Shown here: in pieces, positions 34,858 through 43,338 of the stretch | How positions within the stretch are numbered: the stretch's first letter is position 1 | How the letters are laid out: each line of letters starts with the position of its first letter | Origin: an uncultured Flavobacteriales bacterium | Lineage (GTDB): Bacteria > Bacteroidota > Bacteroidia > Flavobacteriales > Crocinitomicaceae | Length of the DNA: 64,000 nt | Assembly: GCA_946480815.1 (NCBI GenBank) | Contig: CAMLLB010000011.1 | Span: 35,980-99,979 of the forward strand | Direction: 5' to 3' | Program-made: the position numbers and the translations under genes | Notes under the pieces: model-generated | Told to the model about the DNA's origin: nothing | Databases searched by the model: none | The model's input: only the letters and a program-made list of their open reading frames with translations

Positions 34858-35736
34858 ATGAATAAGATAACAATGTATGCAGTGATAATTTTCGGAGTTG
34901 GGTTATCCACTGTAGCCCAGGCACAAAACAACTCAAAGTCAAACACGAAAAGTAAAAAGAAAATGGAAATTTCAAACAAACAAAAAGTAATTGATCTATT
35001 GAAGAGTATTGAAACCGGAGCATCCGAACCGGTTGGATACATCAACCCTAATAAATACATCCAACACAATTTAGGTGCTGCCGACGGGCTCGCCGGTTTT
35101 GGAGCCTTGCTCGCACAATTGCCCGCAAACTCTGCTAAAGTGAATACTGTTCGTGCGTTTCAGGACGGGAATTTTGTGTTCACTCAAACAGCGTATAATT
35201 TTTTTGGACCAAAGATCGGATTTGATATTTTCCGTTTTGAAGGAGATCAAATTGTAGAGCATTGGGATAACCTCCAGGAAACTCCTCAACAAGCAAACCC
35301 AAGTGGCCGTACAATGATTGATGGGGCTACCGAAGTGAAAGATTTGGATCAAACAGAAACAAACAAAGAATTGGTCCGGAACTTTGTAACCGATATTCTT
35401 ATCAACGGAAAAATGGAAAAACTCGCAGGATACTTTGACGGAGACAATTATATTCAGCACAATCCTCAGATTGCTGATCAGCTGTCAGGTCTTGGAAAAG
35501 CATTGGAATACCTGGCATCCATTGGTGTAACAATGAAGTACGATACCATTCACCGGGTACTGGGTGAAGGAAACTTCGTTTTGGTGGTAAGTGAAGGTAC
35601 ATTCGGTGGAAAACACACTTCTTTCTATGATTTGTTCCGCGTTGAAAAGGGTAAAATTGCTGAACATTGGGATGTGATCGAAGAAATTCCCGTCAAAGAG
35701 AACTGGAAAAATAGTAATGGTAAGTTCGGTTTCTAA
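34858..35736 (+). CDS. Secreted tandem SnoaL-like (NTF2 fold) protein
   Basis: A signal peptide (AVIIFGVGLSTVAQAQ) is followed by two homologous SnoaL-like domains. Each has an NKYIQHN or DNYIQHN motif and a closing hydrophobic strand ending IVEHWD or IAEHWD. The family includes polyketide cyclases and many uncharacterised small-molecule-binding proteins. A Ser/Lys-rich linker separates the signal from domain 1. I chose the ATG at 34858 because it gives a clean signal peptide. It lies just downstream of the AraC regulator. Confidence 0.85.
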   Translation: MNKITMYAVIIFGVGLSTVAQAQNNSKSNTKSKKKMEISNKQKVIDLLKSIETGASEPVGYINPNKYIQHNLGAADGLAGFGALLAQLPANSAKVNTVRAFQDGNFVFTQTAYNFFGPKIGFDIFRFEGDQIVEHWDNLQETPQQANPSGRTMIDGATEVKDLDQTETNKELVRNFVTDILINGKMEKLAGYFDGDNYIQHNPQIADQLSGLGKALEYLASIGVTMKYDTIHRVLGEGNFVLVVSEGTFGGKHTSFYDLFRVEKGKIAEHWDVIEEIPVKENWKNSNGKFGF

Positions 35737-35785
35737 ATTAACAGAGCGAATTCAATCTTACTTCAATACGAAATCGCATTTAACT

Positions 35786-35817
35786 AAAGGGGATAACAAA
35801 AGTTGTCTCCTTTTTTT
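35786..35817 (+). terminator. Terminator of the AAAGGAG/CTCCTTT family, copy 1
   Basis: AAAGGGGATAAC pairs with GTTGTCTCCTTT around a 4-base loop, followed by T residues. Nearly the same hairpin recurs at 39967 and 41884. The next gene starts 31 bases later. Confidence 0.8.
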
Positions 35818-35848
35818 GATTACTTTAGTTCCGACAAACACTATTCAC

Positions 35849-36589
35849 ATGAAAAAAAATCCACTATCCAACTTCCTGTTGCTTGCAAGCTTCCTGTTTA
35901 TGTCAAACATAAACGCTCAGGATCTCCGGACACTTTACCGCGATGCCATGAGCACAGCTGTTTATCCAGATTCATCAAAAATAAATACGAACCTAGTGGC
36001 AATCACTCCCCAGAATCCGAATCTCACCTGGAAAACCTTTAATGGTGAGCCACACATTCTCGTTGTAACCTGGAAAAGTGCTTCTTATTACCCGAACGGC
36101 GGAGATTCACTCTACAATACCGGTAATTATGAAATTTGGGTGACTACATCGCCACAACTGAAAGAATGGTTCCACCGGCAAAATGTGGCAGATACGAACC
36201 TACGTCTCAAGCAATTATTGGGATTACCGCCTGTTGGCGCGAATTACAAATATTTCGTGGAGTTTTGGGTAAAACCTTCCGACCTTTTCCGCCCATGTCC
36301 GGATAATGAGATCAACGACAACTCCTGCTCTACTTGTTTTCCGGCCAATACATCACCCGATTACATCAACTGGATCAATGAAAGCCGGATCAGCCGGTAT
36401 TATGCATGTCAACTTTATGATCAATATCCCTGGACACAACTCGGTTATACGTATGACTGGAATCCGGGCAACCCGACACATGTGGGCATGAGCGAATTCG
36501 TGATTCAAAAAAATGCTGCCGTTTACGTAAAACGCGTTTCAACAACAAGGGAATACCTGGCACAAGGTTCATCTTCAAGAAAGCATTAA
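35849..36589 (+). CDS. Hypothetical secreted protein
   Basis: I do not recognise this 246-residue protein. A signal peptide (NFLLLASFLFMSNINAQ) is followed by a globular domain rich in Trp, Tyr and Pro, with a four-Cys cluster (RPCPDNEINDNSCSTC, plus a later Cys) that could bind metal or form disulphides. The start is the ATG at 35849, after the preceding terminator; the longer frame runs through that hairpin. No sorting domain is visible at the C-terminus. Confidence 0.7.
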   Translation: MKKNPLSNFLLLASFLFMSNINAQDLRTLYRDAMSTAVYPDSSKINTNLVAITPQNPNLTWKTFNGEPHILVVTWKSASYYPNGGDSLYNTGNYEIWVTTSPQLKEWFHRQNVADTNLRLKQLLGLPPVGANYKYFVEFWVKPSDLFRPCPDNEINDNSCSTCFPANTSPDYINWINESRISRYYACQLYDQYPWTQLGYTYDWNPGNPTHVGMSEFVIQKNAAVYVKRVSTTREYLAQGSSSRKH

Positions 36590-36661
36590 GAATGGAAAGC
36601 AATATCGAAAGGTGTTGCTTTAATTGCCTATTTTGAGAGCGAAAATTTATTCCGAACGGAC

Positions 36662-37234
36662 ATGTCTGCATTTGAAAACCTGAAAGTATTACTGAAAATG
36701 TTTGCTGATTTCGACGAGCAGGAAATTCAATCGATCACAAGCTGTTTCAAAGAAAATTCAGCGAATAAGACCAGTATCCTGGTACATGAAGGACAAATCT
36801 GTAAAACATTTTATTTTGTTGTATCAGGTTGTCTGCGTATTTACTTCATTGACGCAAACGGGCACGAAAAAACCCGCTATATTATGCCCTCCAACCATAT
36901 CGGTACTGCGCTTGCCAGCTTTTGTTCACAAACTCCTTCCACCGAATTCGTGGAAGCTGTAACGGATACTTCTTTTTTAAGCATCAGTCATTCGGATTTT
37001 TACCGGCTGAACCGGGAAATGGATCACTGGAAACTCTTTTATCAACGAATCCTGGAAATGGCTTATTCCTTCCAAAACAGGCGCATTGAACAATTTGTGA
37101 CTTTAGACGCTATGCAGCGTTACGAACTGTTTATGAAAGAAAATCCGGGATTAAACCAGTTGCTTTCCAACAGAATCCTGGCATCCTACCTCGATATACG
37201 CGAAGAAACGCTTAGCCGGCTTAAATCCAGGTAA
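36662..37234 (+). CDS. Crp/Fnr family transcriptional regulator
   Basis: The protein has a cyclic-nucleotide-binding-like beta-barrel (ILVHEGQICKTFYFVVSGCLRIYF) and a C-terminal helix-turn-helix ending in ILASYLDIREETLSRLKSR. At 190 residues it is the short form common in Bacteroidota. The phosphate-binding cassette of true cAMP sensors is not obvious, so the ligand is unknown. It precedes a YCII-domain gene. Confidence 0.88.
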   Translation: MSAFENLKVLLKMFADFDEQEIQSITSCFKENSANKTSILVHEGQICKTFYFVVSGCLRIYFIDANGHEKTRYIMPSNHIGTALASFCSQTPSTEFVEAVTDTSFLSISHSDFYRLNREMDHWKLFYQRILEMAYSFQNRRIEQFVTLDAMQRYELFMKENPGLNQLLSNRILASYLDIREETLSRLKSR

Positions 37235-37301
37235 CTTTTTTGATTTAGGTCAAAGTATAAATCCGGGGATTGGTCGATTTTTACAGGATAAAAAAAGATC
37301 A

Positions 37302-37652
37302 ATGAAAGCGTTTGTTTTAATTTTTCGGTTGGATATCACTACGCCTGGTGCACAACCAACAGCAGAAGAAATGGAAGAATATATGGTAAGCTGGATGGAC
37401 TGGATTGAGCAAATTTCGTCTAAAAACCGGTTGGTCAGCGGCGGAAATCATTTATCCTATTCATCTGCCAAAGTAGTTAGTGCAAATAAAATGGTAACCA
37501 ATGGCCCCTACGTGTCTGAAAAAGAATCTGTAGCAGGGTACATTATTATTCGTGCAGCTGATCTGAATGAAGCTGTCGGCTTTGCAGAAAAATGCCCGAT
37601 ACTATCAGCAGAAATTGCAAGTGTGGAAGTACGCGAAACAGAAAATCCGTAG
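37302..37652 (+). CDS. YCII-related (DGPF) domain protein
   Basis: This 116-residue protein has the YCII/DGPF pattern (MKAFVLIFR at the start, NGPYVSEKESVAGYIIIRA, AVGFAEKCPIL). Stand-alone YCII proteins are of unclear activity, and DGPF proteins are often encoded near ECF sigma factors; an ECF41 gene lies 1.5 kb downstream. Confidence 0.85.
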   Translation: MKAFVLIFRLDITTPGAQPTAEEMEEYMVSWMDWIEQISSKNRLVSGGNHLSYSSAKVVSANKMVTNGPYVSEKESVAGYIIIRAADLNEAVGFAEKCPILSAEIASVEVRETENP

Positions 37653-37669
37653 GGCTAAGGTCAGAACAG

Positions 37670-37707
37670 AAAGCGAATTTATCCGCCTCGGCAGATGGGT
37701 TCGCTTT
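37670..37707 (+). terminator. Terminator containing an ATCCGCC palindrome
   Basis: AAAGCGAA (37670-37677) pairs with TTCGCTTT (37700-37707), and the interior ATCCGCCTCGGCAGATGG forms a second imperfect stem. The interior closely resembles the palindrome inserted in the tRNA-Leu fragment at 19262-19276. Confidence 0.65.
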
Positions 37708-37715
37708 TCCTTGTT

Positions 37716-37723
37716 TACATTTG
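37716..37723 (+). promoter_or_regulatory. -7 element for the gene at 37743
   Basis: TACATTTG matches TAnnTTTG and ends 19 bases before the start codon. Confidence 0.45.
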
Positions 37724-37742
37724 TGGTCAAAATCTATATTGA

Positions 37743-38267
37743 ATGACTGATTACCCTATAAAAGCCACTTCACGAGAAATTACAAAAACACCTTTTTACC
37801 TGGTTCAAACGAATGGCTTACACAAAAGGTTTGTTATCTGGCTTTGCGATAAATTCCGGATACGAACACTGATTGCGGGATTTATAAACCGAGCCAATTT
37901 AATCGTTAATGTCAGAGTCATTGATTTTGACGAAACGGAAGAAGGTGTTGACTATTCAGGCCTTGTTTCCAAATCCGAACTTCATCGCCTGATGACCAAA
38001 TACGAAGATGTTCTTTTTCACAACGGTTATCACGACCTTATGATCAGAATACCGGAAACCGACGAATTGCTTGTTTTTGAAGAGCATGGGCTTATTTTCA
38101 TTTATTCCTCCGATAGTGCATGGAAAGATACTTTACGTCGGTTGGGAGCGGATTATCTACCGAATGAAAAACTGATCTATGAGCTCGATCACTGGCATTA
38201 TTGCTTACCGGAAGGAAGAAAGCAATTGCTCTCTTTTATGGAAGAACTCAAACTAAAAAAAGATTAA
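37743..38267 (+). CDS. Hypothetical protein
   Basis: I do not recognise this 174-residue cytoplasmic protein. It has no signal peptide or membrane segment. The middle contains a strand-rich block (DLMIRIPETDELLVFEEHGLIFIYSS), and the C-terminus is rich in His, Trp and charged residues (YELDHWHYCLPEGRKQLL). It has its own -7 element and follows the YCII gene's terminator. No function can be assigned. Confidence 0.65.
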   Translation: MTDYPIKATSREITKTPFYLVQTNGLHKRFVIWLCDKFRIRTLIAGFINRANLIVNVRVIDFDETEEGVDYSGLVSKSELHRLMTKYEDVLFHNGYHDLMIRIPETDELLVFEEHGLIFIYSSDSAWKDTLRRLGADYLPNEKLIYELDHWHYCLPEGRKQLLSFMEELKLKKD

Positions 38268-38301
38268 TCTAAAATTAGTTTCTAAAAAATTTCTCCTTGT
38301 T

Positions 38302-38327
38302 TGTCACAAAACAACCTCTCCCCGGTC
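38302..38327 (+). promoter_or_regulatory. Candidate ECF41-dependent promoter
   Basis: TGTCACA (38302-38308) and GGTC (38324-38327), 15 bases apart, match the TGTCACA...CGTC motif described for ECF41 target promoters, with one mismatch in the -10 part. It lies 19 bases before the carboxymuconolactone decarboxylase gene, and an ECF41 sigma factor gene follows that gene. Confidence 0.65.
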
Positions 38328-38346
38328 TTTGGTATAAAAAACGATT

Positions 38347-38907
38347 ATGGATACTCCTTTTTTATTACCGATCGAGAAGCCAACAAGTCTTCTTTGGAAA
38401 CTAATTTATTTTATGACCCGCAAACGTTTCGGCAAGGTCATCACACCTTTGAAAGTCTCTGCAGTGAGAATGCCCGTCGCTTTTGGAAGCTTTTCGGGGA
38501 AGATTGCCCAACTGGACAAAAAGCTGAAACTACCTGCTGAAACTGTTATGCTGATCCGCGAACAGGTGGCTCATATCAATGTCTGTGAATTTTGCATGGA
38601 TATCGGACGTGCTATGACCATCGTGTCTTCCATGAACCAAAAGAAATTCGATGCGCTACAGGATTATCAGAGCAGTTTGTTGTTTTCAGAAAAAGAGCGG
38701 GCGCTGTTGGATTATGTGACCATATTGGCCCGTGACCGAAAAATGGACCGCGAGCAGTTTGAAAAACTGGCCAAACATTTTGATGAGCGTGAGATCTGTG
38801 AGATTGTTTGGATCGTGTCTTCCGAGTTCTATTACAATATCGGGAATATCGGCTTGAATATCCATTCGGATATGCTGTGCGATATTGCAAAGAAACGAGT
38901 TAGTTAA
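38347..38907 (+). CDS. Carboxymuconolactone decarboxylase family protein
   Basis: This 186-residue AhpD/CMD-fold protein carries the redox CxxC in INVCEFCMDIGRA, followed by a helix-rich C-terminal half (FSEKERALLDYVTILAR, the second CMD repeat). The family includes AhpD-type peroxidase partners. A CMD gene next to an ECF41 sigma factor is the classical arrangement (carboxymuconolactone decarboxylases, oxidoreductases or epimerases are its targets), and the promoter at 38302-38327 fits. It probably acts in a redox or xenobiotic stress response. Confidence 0.9.
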   Translation: MDTPFLLPIEKPTSLLWKLIYFMTRKRFGKVITPLKVSAVRMPVAFGSFSGKIAQLDKKLKLPAETVMLIREQVAHINVCEFCMDIGRAMTIVSSMNQKKFDALQDYQSSLLFSEKERALLDYVTILARDRKMDREQFEKLAKHFDEREICEIVWIVSSEFYYNIGNIGLNIHSDMLCDIAKKRVS

Positions 38908-39075
38908 AAGGTTTACAAAGATCCTTTGTGTTGCCGAGTAAGAAACCAATTAACTAAAAGGTTTACAAACACCCATTACGGTCTAACAGGAAACATCCCG
39001 ATAGTTATCGGGATAACTAAATGGTTTACAGACCAGATGATTTGTGAACCAATTAACTAAAAGGTTAACAAAAAA
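38900..39075 (+). repeat. Cluster of four AACTAAAAGGTTTACAAA-type repeats
   Basis: Copies are at 38900-38920, 38944-38970, 39011-39034 and 39046-39075. The core is TTAACTAAAAGGTTTACAAA (GGTTAAC in the last copy). In the best copy, TTTGTGAACC and GGTTAACAAA form an imperfect 10-base inverted pair around AATTAACTAAAA. They fill the interval between the CMD and ECF41 genes; the first overlaps the CMD stop codon. Relatives occur at 47103-47134 and, on the minus strand, at 43546-43565. Confidence 0.7.
38995..39014. repeat. 20-bp palindrome ATCCCGATAGTTATCGGGAT
   Basis: A near-perfect palindrome of the TCCCGATAGCTATCGGGA family (compare 24800-24817), embedded in the repeat cluster before the ECF41 gene. 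Confidence 0.65.
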
Positions 39076-39107
39076 CTTATTATCATTTTTTTAGTAGTTT
39101 TAATTGT

Positions 39108-39962
39108 ATGGAATTAACACCCGAAATATATGCACTCCGCCCCTATCTCTTCAGCATTTCTTATAATATGCTGGGAATGGTCGAGGAAGCGGAAGACATT
39201 GTACAGGACGTTTTTGAAAAATGGATGTCGGCCGGAGAAATCCGTGAGCCAAAAGCATACCTGGCTCGTATAGCCGTAAACCAAAGTATCAATAGACTAA
39301 ATGAACTTCGGAAAACCCGGGAAAATTATGTAGGAATGTGGCTTCCGGAACCGTATATTACACTGGAACCCGAACCCGTTCCTACATTGGAATACGGTAT
39401 GCTGTTTTTGCTTGAACGGCTGAATCCCAACGAGCGGGCAGTTTTTATCTTACGTGAAAGCTTTTCGGAAGAATACCAATCAATTGCCGACATAACGGGA
39501 CTTTCTCCCGAAAATTGCCGACAACTCCTTCACCGGGCGTATGAGAAATTGGGAAGAAGCAAACCATTACAGGCAGATCCCGAGAAACAACGGGCACTTA
39601 CCATTGCTTTCCTGACAGCATTACACGGACAGGACCGGTCAGAACTGGATATCTTATTGCGCAGGGACATTGAATTGTACAGCGATGGTGGTGGTAAACG
39701 GGCTGCTGCACTTAAACCGCTTTTCGGACTGGAAAAAGTATTAAAGTTCCTGATTGGAGTTACTCAACTTCCTGAAGCATTGGAAAATCAATACGAATAT
39801 CGGGCTGTGTATGTGAACGGACGCCCCGCAGCATTGCTTTTCAATACTACAACAGAGCAACTGGATTCAATGCAATATGTAGAACTGGAAGATCAGGAAA
39901 TCACCAAGTTGCTATTCGTCCGCAATCCGGATAAGTTGCAAATCAGGGGAAAACTGAACTAA
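39108..39962 (+). CDS. ECF41 family RNA polymerase sigma factor
   Basis: Sigma region 2 (about 8-70) and region 4 (about 100-155) are followed by a SnoaL-like C-terminal extension. The three hallmark motifs of ECF41 factors are present: WLPEP in the linker, DGGGK in the extension and NPDKL at the end. In this family the extension both stimulates and inhibits the factor, and no anti-sigma gene is needed. At 284 residues it is full length. The CMD gene upstream carries a matching promoter. A 4-copy repeat cluster directly precedes this gene. Confidence 0.95.
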   Translation: MELTPEIYALRPYLFSISYNMLGMVEEAEDIVQDVFEKWMSAGEIREPKAYLARIAVNQSINRLNELRKTRENYVGMWLPEPYITLEPEPVPTLEYGMLFLLERLNPNERAVFILRESFSEEYQSIADITGLSPENCRQLLHRAYEKLGRSKPLQADPEKQRALTIAFLTALHGQDRSELDILLRRDIELYSDGGGKRAAALKPLFGLEKVLKFLIGVTQLPEALENQYEYRAVYVNGRPAALLFNTTTEQLDSMQYVELEDQEITKLLFVRNPDKLQIRGKLN

Positions 39963-39966
39963 AAAC

Positions 39967-39998
39967 AAAAAGGAGGTAATACAAGTTATCTCCTTTTT
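39967..39998 (+). terminator. Terminator of the AAAGGAG/CTCCTTT family, copy 2
   Basis: AAAAAGGAGGTAAT pairs with GTTATCTCCTTTTT around ACAA. It follows the ECF41 gene. The next 160 bases (to 40160) hold nothing I can identify. Confidence 0.8.
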
Positions 39999-40160
39999 TA
40001 GTTATAAACTGTAACTTTTTATCACACAAAACTGATTAATCTAACTTACAACATTTCTTCTGTGCTATATTCTACAGGAAAACCACATTTAACGTTTTCC
40101 AATTTGACTGGCGTTACAGAATGATTTAACTTACTCTCATTAACTATTATTCACATCTAT

Positions 40161-41864
40161 ATGAAAACAACACTATTTACAGTTGCGCTTCTTCTTGCGC
40201 CTTATTTTGGGAACACCCAGCGAATCCTGGAAACCACGAACGGAAGCTGGTTCAATCAAAACCTGTCTGTCGAAACCTTTCAAGACTTTGTTATTAGCGG
40301 TTACACGGAAACCAATCCTGCAACAGGTTTGTTAACACCTACTTTTAAAGTATCCAACGCGATGGGCGCGGGTATGAACACCTATTATGTCGATTATCCC
40401 GATGCGGTTTATTTAATGGATTTTACAATCAGGGAAGCCACTAACACCATTATTCTTGCAGGAATGACGGCTGTTACGACCGGTGGAACGCCATATAAAA
40501 TGATTGTGGCAGAAGTGGATTTCATGACCGGCGCACCGGTGCAAAGTTTCCTTGAATATACCTTCAACGGGAACTCGATGGTACCACACCAGGTAATTTG
40601 CTCGGAACCGTTCTCGCAGGTAACAGTTGTCGGGACTGAAATTGCAGGAACTATTACGTCTACCAATTATGCAACAATCCCGAAATTCGGTTTTGTACTT
40701 GGTTTGGACATCAATAACTTCAATAACATCCTGTACAACCCGATCGAAATGGATCTCCCTGCAGCCAGTATCTGGGATTATGACATGCTGGAAAACATCA
40801 CGGAGGTACCTGGATCAGGTTATTTTATTTCCGGATCGTGTAATGCTCCTGGATCAGGAGAGCAAAACCTCATCACTATGGGAACCGACTATGCAGGAAA
40901 CGTGACGTTCTCCAATATTATCGACAACACCAATTCCCGTTTTGCAGGGTCTTCGGTGATGTACAATCCACCGTTGAACGTGGTGTATTTATTGGCAAAC
41001 AATAGTGTGATTCACCAATTCCAGATTGCTATCTGTGATCCGCTCACAGGAGCATTCTTAACACCATGGACACGTCATCAACTGACAGGATACCCGATCG
41101 GTGGCGGTGTAGATCAAAACGGTTTCCGTTTGCAGCAATCCCGCGACAATATGATCGTTGTCGGCGGATATTTAAGTGCACCGTTCGGAGCATTACCACA
41201 ACAGCTTACTCCGTTCCAAATCACTATGAAGGATAATTTGACCTTCCTTGCAGGAAAGGTGTATCTGTCAGGCAACAACTCAAATTTGTCTCCAGGTTAT
41301 TACGAAGAAAGTGGAAATTCTGTTTTCATCAATACCCCGGACATGCTCACGTATAACACTTCAGTAAACCGTACCTACCTGGTGAACCAAAATACGGTAA
41401 ACGGTGGTTTTGACTTAAATGTTTCTTCCCTATTGAAACCATCGAAGTGTGAAAAAGCGGTAACTGTTTCCACAGTTACGACCAATCCTATTTGGGTAGG
41501 GACCGGAAACTTCAACCCGCTTCCAATGTATCCGGCACCTTATCCGTCGAATCCGATTCCTCGTCCACTCATGGAAACTATCATATGTCAAAGTATTGCT
41601 CCTGCCCTTGCAGTGCATGATCCGGGTACGACTTTGTCTCCGAATCCGGCAAATGATCTGCTGAACGTAACCATGGATGAAGAAACGATTCTAAACGTAT
41701 CTGTTTACGATCTGAAAGGTAACCTGGTGCTTACTCAGAAAGCAAGCGAACGGGCATCCGCTGTGATGACTCTTGAGATTGGCAAACTGGATCAGGGAGC
41801 TTATATCATTGAGATTACTACGAAAGAAGGTACGATTCAACGTGACAAATTCGTGAAGGAGTAA
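40161..41864 (+). CDS. T9SS type A sorting domain-containing secreted protein
   Basis: A signal peptide (MKTTLFTVALLLAPYFGNTQ) is followed by about 450 residues of repeated beta-strand segments with patterns such as NTIILAGMTAV, GYFISGSCN and DNMIVVGGYL, suggestive of a beta-propeller. The C-terminal type A sorting domain has LSPNPANDLLNVTMDE and QGAYIIEITTKEGTIQ. The protein should be exported by T9SS and surface-attached; ligand or activity is unknown. A terminator of the recurring family follows. Confidence 0.85.
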   Translation: MKTTLFTVALLLAPYFGNTQRILETTNGSWFNQNLSVETFQDFVISGYTETNPATGLLTPTFKVSNAMGAGMNTYYVDYPDAVYLMDFTIREATNTIILAGMTAVTTGGTPYKMIVAEVDFMTGAPVQSFLEYTFNGNSMVPHQVICSEPFSQVTVVGTEIAGTITSTNYATIPKFGFVLGLDINNFNNILYNPIEMDLPAASIWDYDMLENITEVPGSGYFISGSCNAPGSGEQNLITMGTDYAGNVTFSNIIDNTNSRFAGSSVMYNPPLNVVYLLANNSVIHQFQIAICDPLTGAFLTPWTRHQLTGYPIGGGVDQNGFRLQQSRDNMIVVGGYLSAPFGALPQQLTPFQITMKDNLTFLAGKVYLSGNNSNLSPGYYEESGNSVFINTPDMLTYNTSVNRTYLVNQNTVNGGFDLNVSSLLKPSKCEKAVTVSTVTTNPIWVGTGNFNPLPMYPAPYPSNPIPRPLMETIICQSIAPALAVHDPGTTLSPNPANDLLNVTMDEETILNVSVYDLKGNLVLTQKASERASAVMTLEIGKLDQGAYIIEITTKEGTIQRDKFVKE

Positions 41865-41883
41865 ACCTTTTAAATATTTACTG

Positions 41884-41914
41884 AAAGGAGATGACGCAAG
41901 TTGTCTCCTTTTTT
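41884..41914 (+). terminator. Terminator of the AAAGGAG/CTCCTTT family, copy 3
   Basis: AAAGGAGATGAC pairs with GTTGTCTCCTTT around GCAA, then T residues. The next start codon is 15 bases downstream, so this hairpin also occupies that gene's leader. Confidence 0.85.
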
Positions 41915-41928
41915 GTTTACTTTATCTC

Positions 41929-42171
41929 ATGACAGAGCAAACAGCCTTCATCATTTCATTTATTCCAGTCTTTACAGGTCTTGCTATTATACGAATCAGT
42001 AACAATCCACGTTACCTGATTCCCGTTGCTTTCCTCACCGGAATCTCAGGAATCCTGTTTCTGATTTTATCCCATCAGCACAAGTACTTAAGTTTAGTAT
42101 TTTTCGGATTAATGATTTTATTTTTTCTGGTCAAATGGTATCGTGATCGGTGGTATCGAAAACACCGTTGA
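41929..42171 (+). CDS. Small three-helix membrane protein
   Basis: This 80-residue protein has three hydrophobic segments (about 6-24, 30-47, 52-68) and a basic tail (KWYRDRWYRKHR), consistent with an inner-membrane protein with its C-terminus in the cytoplasm. I do not recognise a family. It begins 15 bases after a terminator and is convergent with the DUF692 gene, with 21 bases between stop codons. Confidence 0.6.
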   Translation: MTEQTAFIISFIPVFTGLAIIRISNNPRYLIPVAFLTGISGILFLILSHQHKYLSLVFFGLMILFFLVKWYRDRWYRKHR

Positions 42172-42192
42172 AGGTTTCCTGATATTTGAGAT

Positions 42193-43338
42193 TTACCAAC
42201 CCTGTTTCCATTTCTGTGTTATCCTTAATGCCGTTTCCAACATATAAGGTGACCAGTTTTCTGTTTGCCAGGTTGAATTGGCCAGGGAAGAATGATCCAA
42301 TAACCGAAGTGCTTCCTTGTGATCTTTAGCGCGTTCCAGTATGGAAGACAATTCGAGTTGCTGTTGGTATAATTCCATCGACTCAGGAACAGGTACATTC
42401 AAATGGATCGGTTCTTTTGGCAGAAAATTAGTATTCGGAAATAATGTATTGCCTGCATTGAAATGGTTCACGATTTCCTGCATGCGATCGAAATCTTTTT
42501 GGAAAAGTTGCTGGCTTTCAGCTGTGTGCAATGCAATGCCTAACTGCTCCAGGACCACAAATTTCAGGTTCCGGCACAAAGGCAAGGTTTGCTTCAACAA
42601 GTCAAATACTGCTTCCGGAACAGTATCATCGTGTGTATCCCTGCGGATGGTTTTCTCAGGTTGAATTCCGGAGATATCCCAACTTCCGCCTGAAATATGG
42701 ATCTCACGTACACGATCAAGCGGATAAGCCTGAATCAGCGTTTCGAAATCCAATTCAAAATTTTGCAATTGACAATACAAATTGTGAAGGTCGAGAATAA
42801 TGAACCCGTTAACCGGTTCGATCAGACGAGACAAAAACTCTCCGTGTCGCTGCACTTCTTCCACTGAATAAGAGAACGCCAGATTTTCCAGTCCGACAGG
42901 ACAGGAACAAGCCTCTTGAATGCGCTGCAGGCGATCAACTCCGATGCGAAGTGTTTCGGCATTGTAAGGAACAGAGATCGGCGCACCTTTGTGAAAGTCT
43001 TCACCGGTCATGAAACCAAAATGCTCGGTAATGTGATCGAACTTGAAATTGGATGAAACTTTACGCAGATGGTCGAGCCAACGTTGTTGTTCATCGGTCC
43101 ATTTTCCTGAAAAAAGTGAGAAATACACTCCATGGCCAATGAGCCTGCCTTCATTACCGAAGGTGTGCAGCAATTCAACGAACCAGGAGGGAATGTCTCG
43201 TACCTTGTAAAGCGTATCAAAAGACCATTCGATCGCTTCTACTTTTTCGGCAGCAAATAATGGCAGGGTTGCCTGTAACAATTGGTTGTCCAGGTTACAG
43301 GAAACCGCTGATTGAATTTTAAAAGACGATTGACTCAT
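42193..43338 (-). CDS. DUF692/MNIO family multinuclear non-haem iron oxidase
   Basis: The 381-residue protein has the DUF692 TIM-barrel pattern with candidate metal ligands His69, His102/Glu105 (HITEHFGF), Glu151/Asn152 (GLENLAF), Asp183/His185 (LDLHNLY), His214 (REIHISGG), the THDD segment at 235-238, and Glu264 (VLEQLG). Family members oxidise cysteine in ribosomal peptides. Its ATG shares one base with the stop codon of a Cys-rich peptide gene (TAATG), so the two are coupled. Residues after about 290 form an extra helical extension that could replace the separate partner protein of other systems. I start at 43338, not further inside the peptide gene. Confidence 0.9.
   Translation of the reverse strand: MSQSSFKIQSAVSCNLDNQLLQATLPLFAAEKVEAIEWSFDTLYKVRDIPSWFVELLHTFGNEGRLIGHGVYFSLFSGKWTDEQQRWLDHLRKVSSNFKFDHITEHFGFMTGEDFHKGAPISVPYNAETLRIGVDRLQRIQEACSCPVGLENLAFSYSVEEVQRHGEFLSRLIEPVNGFIILDLHNLYCQLQNFELDFETLIQAYPLDRVREIHISGGSWDISGIQPEKTIRRDTHDDTVPEAVFDLLKQTLPLCRNLKFVVLEQLGIALHTAESQQLFQKDFDRMQEIVNHFNAGNTLFPNTNFLPKEPIHLNVPVPESMELYQQQLELSSILERAKDHKEALRLLDHSSLANSTWQTENWSPYMLETALRITQKWKQGW

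Noticed and set aside
38900..39075. Possible CRISPR array
   Set aside because: Repeats are irregularly spaced, diverge between copies and there are no cas genes.
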